Shown: positions 25,196 through 37,453 of the stretch, piece by piece
How the letters are laid out: each line of letters begins with the position of its first letter
Numbering within the stretch: the stretch's first letter is position 1
Assembly: GCA_037176845.1 (NCBI GenBank)
Contig: JAYKXP010000049.1
Location: forward strand, 339,105 to 403,104
DNA from: Paramarasmius palmivorus
Lineage: Eukaryota > Basidiomycota > Agaricomycetes > Agaricales > Marasmiaceae
DNA length: 64,000 nt
Direction: 5' to 3'
Position numbers and translations under genes: made by a program
The notes under the pieces: model-generated
What the model was told of the DNA's origin: nothing
Databases searched by the model: none
The model's input: the letters and a program-made list of their open reading frames with translations, nothing else

Positions 25196-25520
25196 GCCTG
25201 CCGACATGTTCATCACATTCCTTCCTATTTATTTCTGAGGTTTACTTACACTGATCACTGACGACCCACGGCTGGTGGTACTGGTTACACCATAACTGTT
25301 GTATCGATAGTTAAATACGCTCCTTATTACAATACCTTTCTTCTGTTGTATCCTGGTGTATCTATTGGCGGAGACTCTAGAGTAATATACATCGTTAATC
25401 ATTGAGATCTTCACAATAGGGAATGAACCGAGAAATCGGCATTTGATGATGTACAGTAACACTGCGTGCCGAAGGGACGCGTCGATTACACACGCTTCTA
25501 ACTTCCTCTCTTCCACCTCG
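25196..25520. other. Intergenic, 0.33 kb
   Basis: Promoter region of the Mgm1-like gene. An in-frame ATG pair at about 25446 could extend that protein by 25 residues. Confidence 0.4.
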
Positions 25521-28500
25521 ATGTACCGGTCAGCAGCCAAAGCTGCTGCTCGACAGCGTCCTTTACACCGGCAGCATCATTTAACGACATTCTTGGCCTC
25601 TCAGTCTCTTCGCCAGCGTTATGCAAATGCGCCACTTCAATCATTCCGCCATGTCCATGTCCGAGCATTATCATATAGCTCAATTCCCCGTTTCGTGGCT
25701 CGTGCTTTTCGTGTTCCAATAGCAGGAGCAGCAGCTGGTGCAGGAGGATTTGGTTATGCAAACTATAAGTTTGAGGGTGCGTAATCATAAAACCACTTTA
25801 CAGGTTGCTACTTACTGTTGCGCCAAAGAGGTCCGAAAGAAGTCTCAGGAATGGATGAACGCCATCCAGGACACTGCTACCGACATGTTTGACTCGGCCA
25901 CGGATGGAATCAAATCAGTGAAGACGTTTGTTTCTGACCTCAAGCTTCCAGAAGTCGAGACGCCTCAATTTTTGAAGGACCTCTTTTCCGGTGCGGAGAA
26001 CGGCGAAGGAGACCACGATTCATCCTCATCATCATCCTCAAACAAGGACTCGAACGACAATAAGCCTCCCCAAAATGATGCTGCTGCGACGGTAGCGGCA
26101 GCAACGGTCGCGGCCACGGTATCGGACACTAGTGACAGTCATTTCGACAATGACCTCATGAAGCTCACGAAGAAACTCATTGAGATTCGCAGTATGCTGC
26201 TTAGCATTGACCAAAGTGACGCTCTCAAACTGCCCAGCATCGTTGTGATTGGAAGCCAAAGTTCAGGAAAGAGTTCCGTACTTGAGGCTATCGTTGGACA
26301 TGAATTTTTACCCAAGTGCGTCTTTCTCATAGACAAATGGCTTCCTTTGAACTTGAACTTTTTGTAGAGGAAATAACATGGTCACAAGGCGCCCAATTGA
26401 ACTTACCCTCATCCATACACCTCCAACACCCAATAATCCACATCCGCAAGAATATGGTGTTTTCCCGACTTTGGGTCTTGGGAAAATAACAGACTTCACC
26501 GTCGTGCAACGGACACTTACCGACCTCAACCTTGCTGTCCCAGCTTCCCAGGCCGTGTCGGATGAACCCATTCACTTGCACATTCACTCCCCTCATGTTC
26601 CCGACCTTACACTCGTCGACTTGCCTGGATACGTCCAGATTGCTAGTATGGACCAACCCGAGGAGCTCAAAGGGAAGATCGAGAACCTGTGCGAAAAATA
26701 CATCAAGGAACCAAACATCATATTGGCGGTATGTGCTGCCGATGTCGATTTGGCCAACTCGCCAGCATTGCGAGCTAGTAGGCGTGTGGATCCCTTGGGA
26801 ATGAGGACAATTGGAGTAGTGACCAAGATGGATCTCGTTGAGCCTGAGCGAGGTAGAGAAATCTTGAAGGGAGACCGATACCCTCTGCATTTGGGATATG
26901 TTGGTGTTGTTGCCAAGGGTGTCAAGCGGGATACCAAGTTCGGTGCGGTCATCAGGGGAAGTGACGGTACCGCAGTGTCAAAGCGAGAGGAAGAGGAATA
27001 CTTCATCAAACATCGAGATGTTTTTAACGCGCCGTCGATTTCCGGAAAGGACGCAAAGGATACAAAGGAGCCAAGGATCCTTACCGGAACCCCTACTCTT
27101 CTTTCTCTTCTCAAGCATGTTCTTTCCCTTTCTATGTCGTCATCCCTTCACACTATCACAAATGCCGTTCAGCTTGAACTCGAGTCGACTCAATATCAGT
27201 TCAAAGTGCTCTACAATGACACAAGGATTACTCCTGAGTCTTACCTTGCAGAGACTCTTGATCAACTCAAGGCTCGGATACGGGATGCAAAACGCGAGGT
27301 TTTCAATCGAGCGGAAGTGCGAGAGAAGGTCAAAGGACTAATGGAAGAGAGGGTGATGGATGTCCTGGAGGGCGTCTACTGGGGTGATTCAAAGGGTATC
27401 AAGGAGCTCACGAGAGGCGCGGTTGAAGGTTGGAACGTATCATCCAACACCCCCGCTGCGCCAAAGGGCAGTTCTGGATCGAACTCTAATGCACCCGATG
27501 ATGCCAACCAATCGCATTTCCGACATCTCCTAGAATCTGCATCATCACTCCTGACGAAGTCGGGCGTTGGTCGCGCCACGACGCTTCTCGTTGCGGATGC
27601 TCTAAGGTCGCTGATCGATTCGTCGAGCACGAACTCTGAAGCCTCATCCGATTCTCCCAACTCTTCCACTGAATATCCTATCTACTACGGTCCTTCTCTC
27701 CTCACCGATGAACCCTGGATACACCATCCAAAGGCTCGCGAGCGCATCGTCGAGTTTGCCAATAGCATTCTTAGGGAGCGTGTTGGTGTGGCTTCAGACA
27801 TGGTCGAAAACAGCGTCAAACCATACAAGTACGTAACCGAGGTCGAAGAAGAGTTATTCGAGGCCGAGGGTGTCATTAAGCCTCGTACGTCCTCTTCCCG
27901 CAACAACTCGGGCGGAAGTTGGTTCGGCTTCGGCGGCGGAGCAGAGTCCTCGGCTAGTGGAAGCGGATACGGAGCCGGCCAATGGGATCGTGCTCGTGTA
28001 CGGTCTGTCTCCTTACTTGAGCGCGAAAAGTCGATGTGTGAAGCCAAGCTGGCAGAGATTCGTAAGCGCGTTGGTGGCAGCAGGAGGCTCGGTGCTTTGG
28101 TTGCATATGTGAAGGACATCGAAGAGAAGCAGCGGCAAAGGAAGCTCAGCGCGTTGCAAGGTCGAAGCGACGAAGAAGCGAAGATACAGGAGACCATTGA
28201 TTATCGTTATACCGCTGCGCAAATCATGGATGGTAAGTCCCTTTTGTGATTCGGCCATAACGAGCTAATAGAATGTTGGCATTAGCGCGGAATGCGATCC
28301 TATACAACGACCGAATCGATATCCTGAAGCTACGTGTCATGGCTCTCCGATCTAAGGCGTGCCGCGCTGGTCCTCAGAATGACGTTCTGTGTCCCGAGGC
28401 ATTCTTAAACGTCGTGGCAGATAAGCTGGCGTACACAAGTTCTATGTTCCTGAACATTGAGTTGCTGGATCAGTTCTTCTACCAGGTAGGTTGTTCATGT

Positions 28501-28814
28501 TGTACTTGAATGCTCGTTAATTCTTTCGCCCCAACAGTTCCCCCGAGAACTAGATTCGCGACTCTTATATGATCTGGATCGCAAAGACATAATCGAATTC
28601 GCAAAGGAAAATCCAGCTGTTAGAAAGCATTTGGATCTGCAAGAGCGAAAGGATAAGTTGGAAGAGGTGGGGACATTATTAGCACTGATAACCTCTTACT
28701 CACCCACGATCATAGGTCATGAAACAGCTCAACAGTCTCACAACTCTTCGTGCTGATTCTCAGCCTACACAAAACAACAGAAGGAGTCGTGGTTTGTTTG
28801 GTGGTTTTATGTGA
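25521..28814 (+). CDS. MGM1: Mitochondrial dynamin-like GTPase Mgm1/OPA1
   Basis: Six exons (25521-25776, 25829-26315, 26368-28232, 28286-28485, 28538-28666, 28716-28814) join in frame. The N-terminus is an arginine-rich, acid-free presequence ([18 protein letters not shown]) followed by a short Gly/Ala membrane anchor with [14 protein letters not shown], then a Ser/Asp-rich linker. The dynamin GTPase domain has P-loop [12 protein letters not shown], switch [14 protein letters not shown] and TKMDLVE. The middle domain and a C-terminal GED-like helix follow. It ends [15 protein letters not shown]. Mgm1 sits in the inner mitochondrial membrane and drives inner-membrane fusion and cristae shape. 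The length of about 1,010 residues and the presequence, anchor and GTPase order fit Mgm1 rather than Vps1 or Dnm1. Confidence 0.93.
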
Positions 28815-30485
28815 TAGATCGTTCACAACTCGGGCTAATTTTATTTTACTACTCATGAACATCTTCGTGGCTGATATATAAACATTCTTTTGTATAAGGA
28901 TATCTATTGGTAGTCATAATAATAATCTCGACAGCAACACCGCTCAACCCAACTTCGAAGTCATGGAATGGGCGCTACTTATGCATGTGATTAGTCAGCC
29001 TTTCGTCTTCGATTCCTTCATGAAGATGCACCCGGAAACTGGGGAAACCATTACTTGGAAGTGCTTATAGGGAGGCGTTGTTTAGAACGCAGTAGTGCCA
29101 CTATGTGCTAGCGTTCTGCAATGCCTGTAGTAGAGCTGCAGGATATATAGGGCCTTTAGGTACGCCATACGCCATTTTCCGCGTTCACTCACTCACACAT
29201 TCTCGACGCTTCTCATTACCACAACCCTCATCACATCTGCAATTACAATTCAGATTCCACAACATAGAATGTATTATAGCTTGCCAATGCCCCTACGACA
29301 TGCCGGACCAGATCTCGAATCCCTCACTATACCACCCACAGGCCAGCACGGACATCCTTGTAGAATCGAGATGGGACAGCCTTCAGCCTTGGACCAGACT
29401 AACTGGGTCATCGTAATCTTTACGTGCGGCTGTCTGAAGACCTATCGCCCGTTAATTCCGCTCTACAAAACCAAACATGTCAACCTCATAGTACTAGGGC
29501 CTATTCGTAGTACACCAGATTCCAGCACGGAGATTGCAAGCTCCTCCGAGTTGAACATATTCTGTCCTGCACGGGACCCTGAATGAGTATCTTTTCCTCT
29601 AAGCCATCCGTTTTAATAACCGAACCTACTGGTTTGGCCTCTTGGTCGAGCTCACACTTACTCTCAACGTTAATTGATCCAGGTTACAACCTCACACTTC
29701 TGAGTTTCCAAGCGGGTTTCTAATACTTCCAACAGCTTGAAAGGTGAGGCTTAGACTTCTGTGAAATTACTGCCCTGCTGACGATGTTCAAGGGTCCAGG
29801 AGTGGACCAGGGCGGGTAAGTAAGCCATGTGTTCTCTTATTCCAATCGCTATGTCCCGACAGCTGTCGTGTTTGACATGTCTCCGCATAGCATACAGGTA
29901 GAGTGCCTTTTTCAAGATAAACCAGTTAAATGAACAGGCGAACTAGCCCGCCTGGTGTACAGGTTGACAAGTATACTCATAATATGCACACTGAGACTCG
30001 GACGCGGCTTTGAGATTATGGCATATTCAGTCATCCGCACCCTTATTCCGTGTCTTCTGCAAGTGAGTCGTTGATCCACTACTGCATTGTTAATGCCTGA
30101 TCATCAAGATTGTTATCGTTCTTTGCGGTCACTGTATCCCGCTGCCACTCAAGACGCTCTCTGTGCTTCTGTACATAGCAACACCAAGGCCGCTTATCTG
30201 GTAGAGGTTGAGCACTCTGACTTGCCCAATTCCATCGTGCCTATTGTTCTGATGTGCTGTCAATGATGCATGATGTGCCTACCTCCTTCCGACTACAACA
30301 TTCGGTAATCGCAGGCTCACGGCGCCACATATCGGAAGTTGCGAATGGGCCCTTTTACTCCCATCATTCATTCTGAATTCTGCCGCGGCGCTCCGGACGG
30401 TGTCATCTTATTCGCGCAGCATTTTCCACACGAAAGGGTGACTTAACTACTGTAAAAAACCTCTTGGCTTTTGCGACTCGGGAGG
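28815..30485. other. Intergenic, 1.7 kb
   Basis: No supported gene. Two short overlapping plus-strand frames (29105-29416 and 29269-29586) carry no signal or domain. A TATA-like GATATATAGG near 29140 might serve an unrecognised short transcript. Confidence 0.35.
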
Positions 30486-30491
30486 TATAAA
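30486..30491 (+). promoter_or_regulatory. TATA box of peptide gene 1
   Basis: TATAAA lies 59 bp before the ATG at 30545. The other peptide genes have TATA-like elements at comparable distances (44-63 bp). Confidence 0.55.
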
Positions 30492-30544
30492 GTCACTGTG
30501 GAGCCTGCACCTCGAGCCCAGTATCGAATATCCCGAACAACAGC

Positions 30545-30726
30545 ATGCAGTTCAAGCTCAACTTTGTCATTGCACTCTTTCTGGCGGTCACCGTCATCGC
30601 CTCTCCAACTCCAGCTCAGAATGAAGAACAGGGTAAGACATCCTAACGTCTAATTAGGCTTGAAATTGACAGTCAGGTACTTCAATTCTAGGCTCTGACA
30701 GTTGTTTCGCTCCCCCCTGCCCTTGA
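30545..30726 (+). CDS. Tiny secreted peptide, Cys-Pro-stop family, member 1
   Basis: Two exons, 30545-30632 and 30692-30726, joined by a 59-nt phase-1 intron, give 40 residues. The first about 20 form a signal peptide (MQFKLNFVIALFLAVTVIAS). The short remainder reads PTPAQNEEQ then, from exon 2, GSDSCFAPPCP-stop. Two cysteines enclose four residues and proline is the last residue. The same plan (MQFK/MHFN start, signal peptide, Pro dipeptides, acidic E-[EQS] junction at the intron, exon 2 with two Cys ending CP) recurs at 39539 and 46228, which is the main evidence that it is a real gene. No dibasic Kex2 site is present. I know of no named family with this form. It could be a hormone-like peptide, an effector or a precursor for enzymatic modification. 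Confidence 0.7.
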
Positions 30727-31135
30727 ACGGACATAACAGTCTCTTACCGTCTCAGGTTCGTCGATCATGACCCCAAAGTACTAGCCTCGCTAACGCCTTT
30801 GCAGTCGTCCGTTCAGGGTCATACGCTAGTCGTGTGGCGGCTGTCGATCATTAAATCTCAATATCCAATCTATGTATTCTCTCCCGTGGTTGTATCCTGC
30901 GCGGCTGCGCTTGAATGATATTATTCTATTGAACATGTCTACTCTGTGCAAATATCACGTTTCGTATCCGTCGTAAGCTTCAAGTCGCCTCACAGACAGT
31001 AGTAGCACCTACAATCAGACAGTCCGCGCACGAGATCACTGCATTGCCCAGTAGCTTCAATGGAAAAGTACAATTTTATTGTACTGTAAAAAAGGCGTTA
31101 AATAGTAGAATTGTATATAACTACTCGAAATAGTC
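30727..31135. other. Intergenic, 0.41 kb (convergent)
   Basis: 3' region shared by peptide gene 1 and the minus-strand membrane protein. Nothing else was recognised. Confidence 0.4.
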
Positions 31136-32141
31136 TTATATTGTGGAGATTTGTTTCATGTAGACCGCTGTTACACTTGAGTTAGCGACGCTGGTTGCGG
31201 AAGGGTAGACTACTACATACCTGGATTCGGATCTTTCCCTTTCCTCTCCTGCCACCATTCTAGCCAGCAACTATCGCCTCCCAGTCTGTCGGGAGCATAG
31301 CATGCCAACTCGAACGTCAAAAGCTGGTCCCACTTGCAGTCGAACTGTTGCCACCAGTCCACGACTTGACCACTACCAGGAGTGACACGAATCTCAGTCA
31401 AGGTCGATGTCACGCGTGGTTTTGTGGAATAGGACAGTGTCCTTGTGTTGAGAGGAAGAGAGGAATCAAGTCGGTGAAGCGACAGCAAGAAAGGGCGAGA
31501 TGTGCTATTGGTACTGGCGTTGACAGGAAAGTGGACGTGTAATTCACATTTTTCCATCCCGTAGTCAACTGTCCGGAATTGGAACAGTGTAGAGACCTGA
31601 CGAAAGTTAGTACAGTGCCGAATCTGCGTTAACAATCTGTACATACCGAATCGGTCACTTGAACCCGCCTCTCTTCAGGGCTAACGAGTCCTCGGCTACT
31701 CATGTAGCGCAAGGGGTCGTCATCAAATGTGAATCTGGGTTTCTCGCTATCGACCTGTTGAATGACCTGGGGAAAGTTGACGAATTCCCGATAGACAGGC
31801 GGTACAGGGCGTGTGATGTTGTCCATTCCGATGAATGGACTTGGGCGACGAAGCAGGTGAATGTTTTCGTTGGTGACGGACGTTATTGGGTCGACACATT
31901 CCTCGTTGAGCTTGGAAGATGCGAGAAAGATAGCGCAGTTGATGCAAACGGAGAGAAGTGACACGATTATGGCCCAGAAAGACAGGGATGAATTTCCACA
32001 ACGTCGTTGACATTGAGTACATAGATGTTGGTCATGCTCGTCAACAGGGTACTTCAGTCGTAGCTCTTCGTTGCTATCCAGGTCATCCGAGCTCGACGAA
32101 GGTTCTGAAGAAACCAGAGAGTAACGGGGGGACGTGGGCAT
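31136..32141 (-). CDS. Single-pass membrane protein with But2 C-terminal-like domain
   Basis: Start at ATG 32141 (MPTSPRYSLVSSEPSSSSDD). An acidic/Ser-rich cytosolic tail with CTQCQRRC precedes one transmembrane helix (FWAIIVSLLSVCINCAIFLA). The outer part has FVNFPQVIQQVDSEKP, GLVSPEERRVQVTDS and, after an intron, LFQFRTVDYGMEKCELHVHFP, plus a late WWQERK. This layout matches a conserved basidiomycete protein group annotated with the ubiquitin-3-binding But2 C-terminal domain, as far as I can recall it; the domain call is moderate. A final exon, reached through an intron starting after DPNP, gives VYMKQISTI-stop at 31136; without it the frame ends six bases into the intron. The role is unknown. 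Confidence 0.65.
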
Positions 32142-32920
32142 GGTTGAAATGTGCGGATCCTGGATCCCGCGCGTTCAGGGGCGCTCATTTATCCCCAAAG
32201 CTTGTGTTGGTACCTATGATCACAGAATGGGGTACTAGTGGCGCAAGTAAATGGGTGACAGGAATAGAAGAGTGCATGTTGCAAGCATGTTGAGTTCAAC
32301 TTATTCGGAAGCTGCCGGATACAACTGCCGGCCGACTCGGAATTCACTCTCGCTCGAACCACCACTTGAACTCAATCGCGAACCTCAGGCCTCATCCTGT
32401 GCCTTTCCTGCTTTCGCCGCCAAGTCCGATATGTGGTAACAAGTGTCAAACGCCACCAATTGTTAGACATACACATATGCTTGGAAGGGGAGTTACCGCA
32501 AGCCGCATCGTCCAAAACTACCATTTTCTTGTGCAGAGATCAGTAAGCACTGTCGAATTTCAAGGACGTTTAACATTCTAAACGTGAACAGGTTACAGTA
32601 TCAAGATAGCTCGCATCATTGATCGCGGTCAAAGAACGCTACACACTATCATATGGTTCATGTCCAACAAAATGATCCTCCCTGTCAAAGTTTACATCAA
32701 TTGGTTGTTTGTCGGGCGTTTTCTTCGTGTTGGTTCAGCTGACACAAAGTTTGAAATGTGGACTTGCTAGAACAGCTCTACGCCTGGTCATCCGAGTACA
32801 ATATAATGCACGGAATAGAAATGAGTCCGTTAGCAAGCGGACGCTGAGCACCTCTCTTCCAGCCCTTCAATCCACACTCACTTCAGCGCTCTCTTCCCAA
32901 CCTCTGCTATCGAACGCGCA
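32142..32920. other. Intergenic, 0.78 kb
   Basis: Divergent promoter region between the But2-like gene and the membrane protein at 32921. No gene was recognised. Confidence 0.4.
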
Positions 32921-34202
32921 ATGCCTCCGACGTTTATACCAGATCCTGCGTGGGTACCTCCCGAAGATGGTGTCCAGTCTATTTCCCATATCAAGGAACG
33001 AGCCTGGCTCGTTGGAACCATCTTGACTGGCGTTGGATACGGGATCGTGGTCACCTTGACTATCCTATGTATCAGTCCACTTCTGAAAGGATTCAGGGGC
33101 CACCAAAGGGATAACCTTAGGTTGTTCTCTCTTATCTTCGTTACCCTTCTCTTCCTCTGCGCAACAATGTTCATGGCCGGCGATTCGACTATGGCCCAAT
33201 ATAGTTTCGTGGATTATCGCCTATACCCAGGGGGCCCAGGTGAGCCGCTGTGTAATCTCCTCTCACCGAAAAAAGTCTAATCGGCTTTCCAGCGGCCTTT
33301 GAGAATGATAAGTTCTGGATTCCAGTTTCGGAAATCGGCAATGTTTCGTTTGTAGTTTCGAACTGGCTGGCCGACCTGGTGGTGGTGAGCACAATCTCCT
33401 CTTGCATGCGATACTTCCAATTCAACGATCTTGCACAGGTTTGGCGATGCCTAGTAGTTTTCAAAGGAAGCAGAGTTCCTTTCTGGGCTATTTGCATATA
33501 CCCATGCGTGGCCTACGCCGTTTCGTGGGGTAAGTTCCCGGTCCGTGAAGAGTTTGCTCGAGCTAACTCGTTCCCAAAGTCTTTGGCTTGTTGTGGTTGG
33601 TCCAAATTTCCGCGACATCTCCATGGAACGCAAAATTCAACTTCACTCTTTACTACTTCTGGGCTTCCTTTATTCTCAACGTCACCATGACCATTGCCAT
33701 TGTGTCACGGCTAATGGTGTACAGGTACAGGATCACTAAAGTTATGGGGAACCGACATGGTCGACAATATACCAGTATCGCGTCGATGATTATTGAATCA
33801 TCTTTGCTCTATACATCCTTCCAACTCCTCTTCATCATAACATTCGCCACCGAAAATCCCATTCAATCACTCTTCTTACAGCCCTTATCTCAAGTCCAAG
33901 TGAGTCGTGATTGAAATATGTGAACATAACTCAGCTAACGCTACCGATAGTGCATATCACCACTCCTCATCATCTTCCGTGTCACATGCGGTCATGCTTG
34001 GACTACCGCGACAAGCACTCAAATCTTCCAGTCTCGCCCCAGTCAGGAGTTAACTCGTATGAAAGTATCTCAGTCGAGTCGTTCATACGGTAGTCAGCAA
34101 GACTCCTTCACGCGAGAACCGATGAAGTTTGCTCCACCAGAAGATTTCAACAGTGCTGGGCAATCGGAAACTCTGTTGACTCTTTCTACACAGCGCGGCT
34201 GA
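32921..34202 (+). CDS. Multi-pass (7TM-like) membrane protein, orphan family
   Basis: Start at ATG 32921 (MPPTFIPDPAWVPPEDGVQ). Hydrophobic segments follow in order: AWLVGTILTGVGYGIVVTLTILCI, LFSLIFVTLLFLCATMFMAG, NWLADLVVVWRCLVVF, FWAICIYPCVAYAVSWVFGLLWL, FTLYYFWASFILNVTMTIAIVSRLMVYRY, SIASMIIESSLLYTSFQLLFIITF and a last helix around CISPLLIIFRVTCGHAW. The D-x-x-[LV]-[VW]-WR-C motif in helix three and the NVxxTxxIxxRL helix are the signature of the same broad Agaricomycete family as the gene at 2593, which is often described as GPCR-like without experimental support. About six exons; the tail is Ser/Gln-rich and ends at 34202. In this neighbourhood a receptor role for a secreted peptide is possible but purely speculative. 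Confidence 0.75.
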
Positions 34203-34609
34203 TTTATACCCCTTGTCCTTAATTTATTATTACGACCTAGCTATGTGTGTCATGTATATATATCCTGGAGGATAATGATCGTTCGTGTTTGAATAGATAG
34301 ATAGATCATGATGTGAGTCAAATGTACATGTGAGCTGACGAGTTAAATTTGTTTTCCCTCCTCCATCTCCGAATACGACATGCGACCCCATGCGACCCAG
34401 TGCGACCCAGTACACGACCCAGCTCGCTAGGAATGAATAGATGGGAACAGAGACTCTGTATAGAAATGCTCATGAGTCCCCACTCATGAGCTTCAAATTC
34501 AATGATCCCTCTAGTACTACCTACGTTTTTGACCTTCTTTTTCCTCCCCCTGGTCAGCGCCGTCATACAAGCATACCACGGACTCGAGACACCCCTCACA
34601 AAGACAATT
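34203..34609. other. Intergenic, 0.41 kb
   Basis: Promoter region of the hydrolase at 34610, containing the short tandem repeat listed separately. An in-frame ATG at 34502 would add a hydrophobic N-terminus, which the paralogue at 40104 lacks. Confidence 0.4.
34377..34425. repeat. Short tandem repeat (TGCGACCCA-like)
   Basis: Four imperfect 10-11 nt units of the form [AG]TGCGACCC[AC] run head to tail, the last being degenerate (GTACACGACCCA). Confidence 0.6.
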
Positions 34610-35864
34610 ATGGCACCTGAAGAAGTCATTACAACTGGCACTGTTGATTTTGTCGTGGGCGAACGCGTTTTTCAGACTTGGTACAGGATTGTTGGAGATC
34701 TAAAGAACAGCAAAAGGCGTCCTTTAGTCACGCTTCATGGCGGCCCAGGAGTACGTTCATCTCGCTTTATCCGTGAGCCTGCCGCCTAATGAAGTTACCA
34801 GATGAATTATGTCTAGTGTGTAGCCTCTTCAATTTTCGTTGCGTTGAATGTTTGTTTGACCCTCAGCTCTGTGCAACCAGTATGAAGTGAGTTCATCATT
34901 CTCTCAACTAAGACCATGCCTCTCATCGAAATATCAGACCCCATGAGAGACTATATACCGAAGCCGGGTGAGTTCTCTTGCTAGTCTTGTCCTCAACGTG
35001 CCTAAGAAAGTGTCAGCATCCCAGTCGTGTTCTACAACCAAATAGGCCTCCGTCAATATCCAGACTCTTCAGCAAAATTTTGGACCGTTGATCTATTCAA
35101 GGATGAGTTGGATAATTTGCTCAAGCACTTGGGGATCAGAGAGGATTTCGACTTGTTAGGACATTCTTGGGGTGGTGAGTGATTCGTGATTCGTTCCAGG
35201 CAGGCCGAACCTGACATGGTGTCCTAGGTGTCTTTGGAAGCGACTATGCGGCGAGACGAATGCACCCCGGCCTCAAACACCTCATTCTGTCCAACACTTT
35301 CAGCTCCGCTAAACTTTATGTCAGTGGGGTAGAGTACTGGATCGACCAACTGCCACCTGAACTCTCCGACATCAAAAAACATCCGGAAAAGTACACAAAA
35401 GAAGAATGCCAAAATGCCGACCAGGTGTACAATAACCTTCACATATGCAGTTTGAAGCCGTGGCCCGAGGACTTGCTTGCATCCCTTGCGCATAGCAGCG
35501 GCAACGGTCAGTCATCCCACCTCGCACAACTTAGCCGTTTGATAACCCCATTTCTACCTTTGAAGCCCATCCCGATTTCAGAATGAAGAAACGTCTAAAA
35601 GACTGGAGTGTCATCGACGTACTCCACAATGTCACTTGTCCAACCCTACTCATCAGTTCTCCAAACGACGAGATGTGGGAGCCATGCGTTCGACCGTTCT
35701 TTGAGAACATTCCCAACTGTAAATGGGCCGATATTCAAACCTCAACACATCTCCCGATGTACGAAGATCCAGAAAGGTACGTGATACCGCCTGGTCCAGG
35801 CATCTACTAACTTCCCGTTGATAGATACTTCAACATTCTCCTCAATTTCCTTGCAGAATCTTAG
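34610..35864 (+). CDS. Prolyl-iminopeptidase-like alpha/beta hydrolase, copy 1
   Basis: Eight exons (34610-34750, 34802-34815, 34881-34886, 34938-34967, 35017-35174, 35228-35506, 35566-35776, 35825-35864) give 292 residues in one frame. Motifs are the oxyanion-hole HGGPG, the nucleophile GHSWGG, the acid in SSPNDEMWEP and the base in STHLPMYEDPERY, so the catalytic triad is complete. IPVVFYNQIG and FWTVDLFKDELDNLL are typical of the S33 proline iminopeptidase / L-amino-acid amidase group, which releases N-terminal proline or amides. No signal peptide with the chosen start, so cytosolic. Exon 3 is only 6 nt. The copy at 40104 has exons 3-7 of identical length (6, 30, 158, 279, 211 nt). Proline-specific action is inferred from family. 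Confidence 0.85.
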
Positions 35865-35938
35865 ATCGGTCGATAACATTTCTTTCTCTACACATCGGCG
35901 CTCTTTGATACATGACATGTGAACTATCTATGCAGAAA

Positions 35939-37046
35939 CTACAGAAAACTCTTAAACCACTCTTCCGGCTCTTCAGACTCTGCGAGAGGTATGCTGTGCT
36001 GCTTGATGTTCAAGAACCAAGGCACGACCGCCACCGGCCGAACCTCATCCTGGGGTGCGCTGATAAGTAGGGTAGGCACACCAATGCGATTTAGTGTTCT
36101 AGTTAACTGAACTCAGATGAACCCACCGAGTGGGAGTGATCAATAACTCATCAATTTGAGGAGGTACCTTCGGAGAAATACTGACATGTTAGAGTAAAAC
36201 GTCGGGTCTTCGACCATTCCCAGGCATAACTTTCTTCAGCAGCAAGTCTGGCCACGGATCCATTATGCAAACATGCTTCTTCATGAACAGCATCACCCCG
36301 TCACCCCGTCCTAATCAGTGGTGCCATCTTGCTTCTTCATCATGTCCTCAGAATCCCGGCGGAAATCGATCAAGCAATGCTTCTGTCCCCTGGCTGAATA
36401 GACTAGTAGCCACGGGAGAAGTTGATAGAGCAGCTTTCTCGGCCCCTGAGGAACGCGCGCTGCAGCATCACTGCCTACTAGTACTTACTAGCGTTCCTTG
36501 AGAAGTGACACGGGTTCAATAAAGCCGTTCCTCGTAAACGAAAAGAGAACTTACCATCCACGAATGTCCGAAAATATCAAACTCGTTCTCGATGCCAAGG
36601 CGAATAAGGAGTCCATCCAGCTGGTCCATGAACGGTTCGGGCATCCAAAATTTCTGTAGATGGTCCTTGACACGGGAAGACGCCATTGCCAATCTTATCG
36701 TACAAGACGAGAGGTATTCTTTCCCCGGATATCAGAAAACAACCCCACAAGCTCACGTACCCAGGTCTCGTCCAACGGATTGATTTTGCTGGACGGTTAT
36801 CATTGAGCATACCATATGCCAGATCCACTGAAGAGGAAACCCGCAGAAGGCTGAACAAGAACAGAGAGGTAAGCCATCAGAGGGTAGATTGTTGGGATCA
36901 AATACGCACCAATGATGGGAATGCCAGGGCCTCCGTGTAGCAGGACGAGAGGCGCTACACCCGATTTCAGCTCACTGCAGCTGATACCCAAATACCAGGT
37001 TACTTGGATTACTTACGAAGTCAATGGTTCCGGTTTGCGAGGTCAT
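35939..37046 (-). pseudogene. Decayed prolyl-iminopeptidase-like paralogue
   Basis: On the minus strand all blocks of the neighbouring hydrolases can be followed: MTSQTGTIDF, then TWYLGI..LKSGVAPLVLLHGGPG, IPLVLYDKIGNG, KFWMPEPFMDQLDGLL, FDIFGHSW, KHVCIMDPWPD and PTLLISAPQDEV. They do not form one readable gene. Between GTIDF and TWYL only 16 nt remain where the intact copies have 24, which shifts the frame. The nucleophile elbow reads GHSWMV instead of GHSWGG. The lid region has an in-frame TAG after GTTD and another shift before VMLF. The best match is to the IG-NG subgroup, so this may be an older lineage rather than a fresh copy of its neighbours. It lies inverted between the two intact genes. 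Confidence 0.75.
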
Positions 37047-37453
37047 CGGATGATAATCAGCAATGCGTTGAGGCCTATACAAAATGTGCCTAGTACCAAG
37101 GCTTAGGCTGAGAGAAATAAAGTGTGGCTCACTGAATCGAATGGTCTAGAAGACTTTAAAGTAAAGATCACGGGAGTACTGACATGATAGATGAATATGC
37201 AAAAGATTGTTTCATGGGCGTTGTGAATGAGGATTGGTGCTCGTTCAGATTTTGAATGAGAGGCAAAATGGAGATAATTGCTTGAACTTGCGGGTACTTT
37301 ATGTACGATCAGTCAATTGTCCGATAAACGCGTCATGTTTACAGTCTTTGCAGATCCTACGTAGGTTAAACCAAACCGGCTTGATTCTTGTCAGTTGGTC
37401 CGGAAAGGAACATCAATTGAAGTAAATACATACTACTCCAGGGCAAATGTTAA
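37047..37453. other. Intergenic, 0.41 kb
   Basis: 3' flank of the UstYa-like A gene and former promoter of the pseudogene. Nothing else was recognised. Confidence 0.4.

Noticed and set aside
26327..28197. Minus-strand frames of 170-187 codons inside the Mgm1 gene
   Set aside because: Antisense shadows of a conserved GTPase reading frame.
29105..29586. Two overlapping plus-strand frames tested as another Cys-Pro peptide gene
   Set aside because: No signal peptide, no two-cysteine tail and no splice pair giving the family pattern.
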